DNA of 64,000 nt from JAAOZP01 sp038848185 (GTDB taxonomy: Archaea > Thermoproteota > EX4484-205 > JAAOZP01): assembly GCA_038848185.1 (NCBI GenBank), contig JAWCNV010000002.1, positions 77,985-141,984 of the forward strand, written 5' to 3'. Below, piece by piece: positions 61,432 through 64,000 of the stretch. Each line of letters begins with the position of its first letter. Position 1 is the first letter of the stretch. Position numbers and translations under genes: made by a program. The notes below the pieces were generated by a model. It was not told where the DNA came from, made no database searches, and worked only from the letters and a program-made list of their open reading frames with translations.

Positions 61432-63030
61432 TCAAAGATTTTTAACCATGTATGTGCCGTCGAAAAAGTAGCCAAGCCTTCTGTAGTATTCCCTTACGCC
61501 GACAGCCGATGTCACAAGCATTTTACGGGCGCCTTGCTCCCTAGCCAACTCTTCGGCTTCAGCCATCAGCCTGGCGCCCAGACCCTTATGCTGCCATGAT
61601 TCACTGCTCCTGGCTTTAAGCGGCAGGGCTCTTCCAAGAGCCTTCAGCTCCCTAACTATCATTGAGCAAGCCTCCTTAACCTCCGGCCTATGGGCTTTTG
61701 CAGAGGGCTCTCTAAGCCTCAGATATGCGAGGAGCACATCGTTCTCAACATCCTCAAAGCTGAGGAAAATCTCCACTCCTTCTGAAGCCACGTATCTCCT
61801 CACGACGAGCTCAATGTTCCTAGGGTTAACCTTAGTCTTCGCGAAACCTGCTTCTCTGCATCTTATGCAACGGCACCTAACCCCCTTTGATTCAAGAACC
61901 CTATGGGCAAGCTCTCTCAGGTTACTCTTCTTAACGCCGGCGGCAATAGCGTATGCAGGAATATCCCTCTGAACCCTCATGACCCTTACCCATGGCGGAG
62001 TAAACTCTAGGACTCTTGCAACCAGTTGAGCAGCCTCCTCATCTCCAAGCGGCCTGTATTCTCCCCTGACCCAAGCCTCGTAGAGCCCTGTTCCCTCAAC
62101 AACTAGAGTAGGGTAGACCTTAATCATGTCTGGTCTAAACCTTTCATCAAAATAGAGTATTCTAAAATCTTCAACAGATTCTTCAAAACTGAGGCCTGGG
62201 AGTCCAGGCATCATATGTGCAACAATCTTCAAGCCAGCATCCCTAGCAACCTTGAACGCGTGCGCAGTGTCCTCGACGCTATGCCCCCTGCTTACAGAAC
62301 GCAGTATCTCGTCCCTAAGCGTTTGAACACCTATCTCAACCCTCGTAACGCCCATGCTCAGCATCACGTCGACATGCTGCTCCCTGCAGTAATCCGGCCT
62401 CGTCTCAACGGTCAGCCCGACACACCTTATTCTCGAGGACTCGTTTATCCTATGGGCTTCCTCAAGGGAGCTTGAAACACTGTTGTTCAAAGCGTCGAAA
62501 CAACCTTTGACAAAACTCTTCTGATATTCTAATGGCGCTGCGGGAAATGTTCCACCCATTATTATCAGCTCAGCCTTCTGAACAGCATGCCCACCTGCCT
62601 CAAGCTGCCTAATCCTCTGGGAAACCTGTTTGAAAGCATCGTAATCGTTCTGAATAGCTCTCATCGCAGCCGGCTCAAGACCCGTGTAGCTCTGAGGAGT
62701 ATTCTTAGAGGGGCCGCCTGGACAGTAGAAGCATCTTCCATGCGGGCAAGGCATAGGCAGGGTCATGGCGGCAACAACCACCACACCCGAGGAGCTTCTC
62801 GAAGGCTTAACCATCAGAATGCTTCTAAGCCTATCTCTAAGACCATCGGGAGCACTCGCAAGAATATCACTGTTAGAAGGAACCTGGCTGAGCCTGAAAC
62901 TTGATGAAACATTGAGCTTAACCCTGTGAACCATCCGTCTATCAACCTGTTTCTTTGAAACAAGTGTTCTTGCTATCTCCCTGCAGGCAGCCCAGTAATC
63001 CTCCGTCTTAACCGTCTCCTCAGACTTCAT
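61432..63030 (-). CDS. elp3: Elp3-type tRNA uridine-34 carboxymethylase/acetyltransferase
   Basis: Elp3 uses acetyl-CoA and a radical SAM reaction to start carboxymethyl modification of wobble U34. The 532-residue protein has the radical SAM cysteines in CPHGRCFYCPGGP (~96-108), the GGTFPA and ETRPDYC motifs, and a C-terminal GNAT domain (~385-532) with HKGLGARLMAEAEELA as the acetyl-CoA loop. No other Elongator subunits, as expected in archaea. Confidence 0.95.
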   Translation of the reverse strand: MKSEETVKTEDYWAACREIARTLVSKKQVDRRMVHRVKLNVSSSFRLSQVPSNSDILASAPDGLRDRLRSILMVKPSRSSSGVVVVAAMTLPMPCPHGRCFYCPGGPSKNTPQSYTGLEPAAMRAIQNDYDAFKQVSQRIRQLEAGGHAVQKAELIIMGGTFPAAPLEYQKSFVKGCFDALNNSVSSSLEEAHRINESSRIRCVGLTVETRPDYCREQHVDVMLSMGVTRVEIGVQTLRDEILRSVSRGHSVEDTAHAFKVARDAGLKIVAHMMPGLPGLSFEESVEDFRILYFDERFRPDMIKVYPTLVVEGTGLYEAWVRGEYRPLGDEEAAQLVARVLEFTPPWVRVMRVQRDIPAYAIAAGVKKSNLRELAHRVLESKGVRCRCIRCREAGFAKTKVNPRNIELVVRRYVASEGVEIFLSFEDVENDVLLAYLRLREPSAKAHRPEVKEACSMIVRELKALGRALPLKARSSESWQHKGLGARLMAEAEELAREQGARKMLVTSAVGVREYYRRLGYFFDGTYMVKNL

Positions 63031-63789
63031 TCTAATTCAGTGCTTCACCATTAGGAAACCAGATATGCTTATTAAACTTGTAGTAGCTAAGCAAATTAAG
63101 ACTCAGCACCATAGGCACATAGCAAACCTATAGACGCATCCTACTGTTGGAGAACCCTAAACTTATCAAGTGTAAAGCAACTCGTCTTAGAAATAGAAAA
63201 GCAAAAACATAATTAAGTTGAAAAAAGTAAACCTCCTTTTAAAAAATATGGATCAAGAACAATACCTCCACCTTCCCCACCACTCAATGAGAAAACACGT
63301 TCAGAAACCAATCAGCAAGCCTACAATAAGGACTAAAACAATCAACATGCAGAAACCAAGTAGGATTCTACACGCGCATCTGCTTCCAGATCTGGCCAGG
63401 CTGACGGTTCAACACAACCCTCTTCCTATAGATGCTCCTAACTCTTTTACGCGGCATATCCGGAGGACGCTCACGCGCCGCAGCCTTAGGAGTAAGACTA
63501 CGAACTTAATCAATTAGAGCTATTTCCTCCATAGAAGGTTGCTCCATTACCTTAAGAAATGGGCAGGATCAGAATTTTTAGACCCTGTTTAGCCATACTC
63601 TATTGATTCTAAAACCTGTTTTTCTACGATATGGAGGGCTTGAATGTCTCCGTATCTCTCCCCTGAGAGAGCACTTTAAACATGCTTACCAACCTGTATT
63701 AATCTGGTTAACCTGTAATACCTGCTGATTATGGTGGAAAACAATTCTCTTAGAAAAACGTTTAAAAGAGGTTGTTGGATTGTTTAATT
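63031..63789. other. Long stretch without a confident gene
   Basis: About 760 bp between elp3 and the HicB gene. The best short frame is minus 63368-63457, a 29-residue Arg/Lys-rich peptide starting MPRKRVRSIYRKRVV. In the same frame upstream a 13-codon piece from ATG 63538 (MEQPSMEEIALID) ends in TAA, so the two may be remnants of one reading frame. A plus-strand frame at 63218-63517 lacks protein-like composition. A small hairpin CTCTC/GAGAG lies near 63656. No tRNA, RNase P RNA or SRP RNA signature found. Confidence 0.35.
63760..63768 (+). promoter_or_regulatory. TATA-like element of the HicB gene
   Basis: gtttaaaag centred ~26 bp before the ATG at 63790, giving leaderless spacing. Confidence 0.5.
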
Positions 63790-64000
63790 ATGGCTTTGGA
63801 GTTTGATGTGGTGATAATTGAAGACGAGACAGGCGGATATGTTGCTTCCGTGCCATCATTACCAGGCTGCCATACGCAGGCTGAAACCCTTGATGAGCTT
63901 ATGAGGAACGTGCAGGAAGCAATCCAACTCTACTTGGAAACCCTTGAAGAGGATGAGAAGAGGGAGCTGTTAAAGCAAAGGGTTTTCGGAATCCAAAGAG
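63790..64000 (+). CDS. hicB: HicB-like antitoxin, cut by the window end
   Basis: The first 70 residues of a HicB-type protein. MALEFDVVIIEDETGGYVASVPSLPGCHTQAETLDELMRNVQEAI is the ferredoxin-like HicB core, with the hallmark GGYVASVPSLPGC and the TLDEL segment. HicB normally neutralises the mRNA-cutting toxin HicA. No HicA lies upstream; it may follow beyond the window, or this may be a solitary HicB, as is common in archaea. Confidence 0.85.
   Translation, partial: MALEFDVVIIEDETGGYVASVPSLPGCHTQAETLDELMRNVQEAIQLYLETLEEDEKRELLKQRVFGIQR

Noticed and set aside
63218..63517. A 99-codon plus-strand frame
   Set aside because: The His/Thr/Arg-rich composition and the absence of a start signal or recognisable pattern suggest it is chance; only short pieces on the other strand look coding.

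Overview
The window is chromosomal DNA of a thermophile-like archaeon, most likely a TACK (Thermoproteota-type) lineage outside the well-studied crenarchaea. The evidence is geranylgeranyl reductase, GatDE, RFC small and large subunits, MCM with Gins23, Hel308, CdvA, Rpo12, a TFE-beta/RPC34-like factor, SRP19, Gar1, S8e, archaeal class I CCA enzyme, an intron-containing tRNA, heavy AGA/AGG arginine usage, and many start codons about 25 bp downstream of a TATA box, which suggests leaderless transcripts. I cannot name the genus. There is no rRNA operon, CRISPR array or insertion sequence.

Layout. 1-4.8 kb: a membrane protein, a cytidylate-kinase-like protein, a 53-residue Ala/Pro/Lys-rich histone-H1-tail-like protein, a HAD phosphatase, a SpoIIM-like protein, a NUDIX hydrolase, NadE and a LysE-type exporter. 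4.8-11.7 kb: Lhr helicase, then (minus strand) a three-gene operon that I read as an archaeal SMC5/6-like complex: a short SMC5-like ATPase without a hinge, an Nse4-like kleisin and an Nse3/MAGE-like tandem winged-helix protein. A divergent unknown gene sits opposite. 11.7-17.7 kb: PyrE, a degenerate metallo-beta-lactamase-fold protein, geranylgeranyl reductase, Trm1, and an operon S8e-SRP19-Gar1-TFE-beta-RlmE. 17.7-23 kb: canonical Smc (with a mini-intein in its P-loop)-ScpA-ScpB. The window therefore holds two different SMC systems about 7 kb apart.

24-29.4 kb: UppS, DUF373, a coiled-coil protein, GPN GTPase, HisD, a zinc-ribbon protein. 29.4-30 kb: an intron-bearing tRNA, a probable structured small RNA with its own promoter, and Rpo12. 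30-39.2 kb: a replication and division block with a divergent Orc1/Cdc6, a small winged-helix protein, RFC-L, RFC-S, Gins23, MCM, Hel308 and CdvA. 39-46.5 kb: PurA, DUF72, and an RNA-maturation cluster (Cca, ThpR, UPF0200 kinase-like, RNase Z, Trm-G10) with PRPP synthetase.

46.7-52 kb looks accessory: a membrane-tethered GH113-like glycosidase, a short broken reading frame, and a two-gene pair made of a 666-residue protein with a C-terminal PD-(D/E)XK nuclease and a protein of nine ~47-residue repeats, which resembles a polymorphic toxin and its partner. 52-57 kb: an ECF transporter S component, an L22e-like protein, GatE-GatD, and an acylphosphatase fused to a heptad-repeat tail. 57-61.4 kb: a minus-strand operon (universal stress protein, CPA2 antiporter, radical SAM/SPASM protein, DGC zinc protein) divergent from an Lrp/AsnC regulator with a C-terminal cysteine cluster. 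Two copies of a 13-bp palindrome lie between the divergent genes. 61.4-64 kb: Elp3, a ~760-bp stretch without a confident gene, and the start of a HicB antitoxin cut by the window edge.
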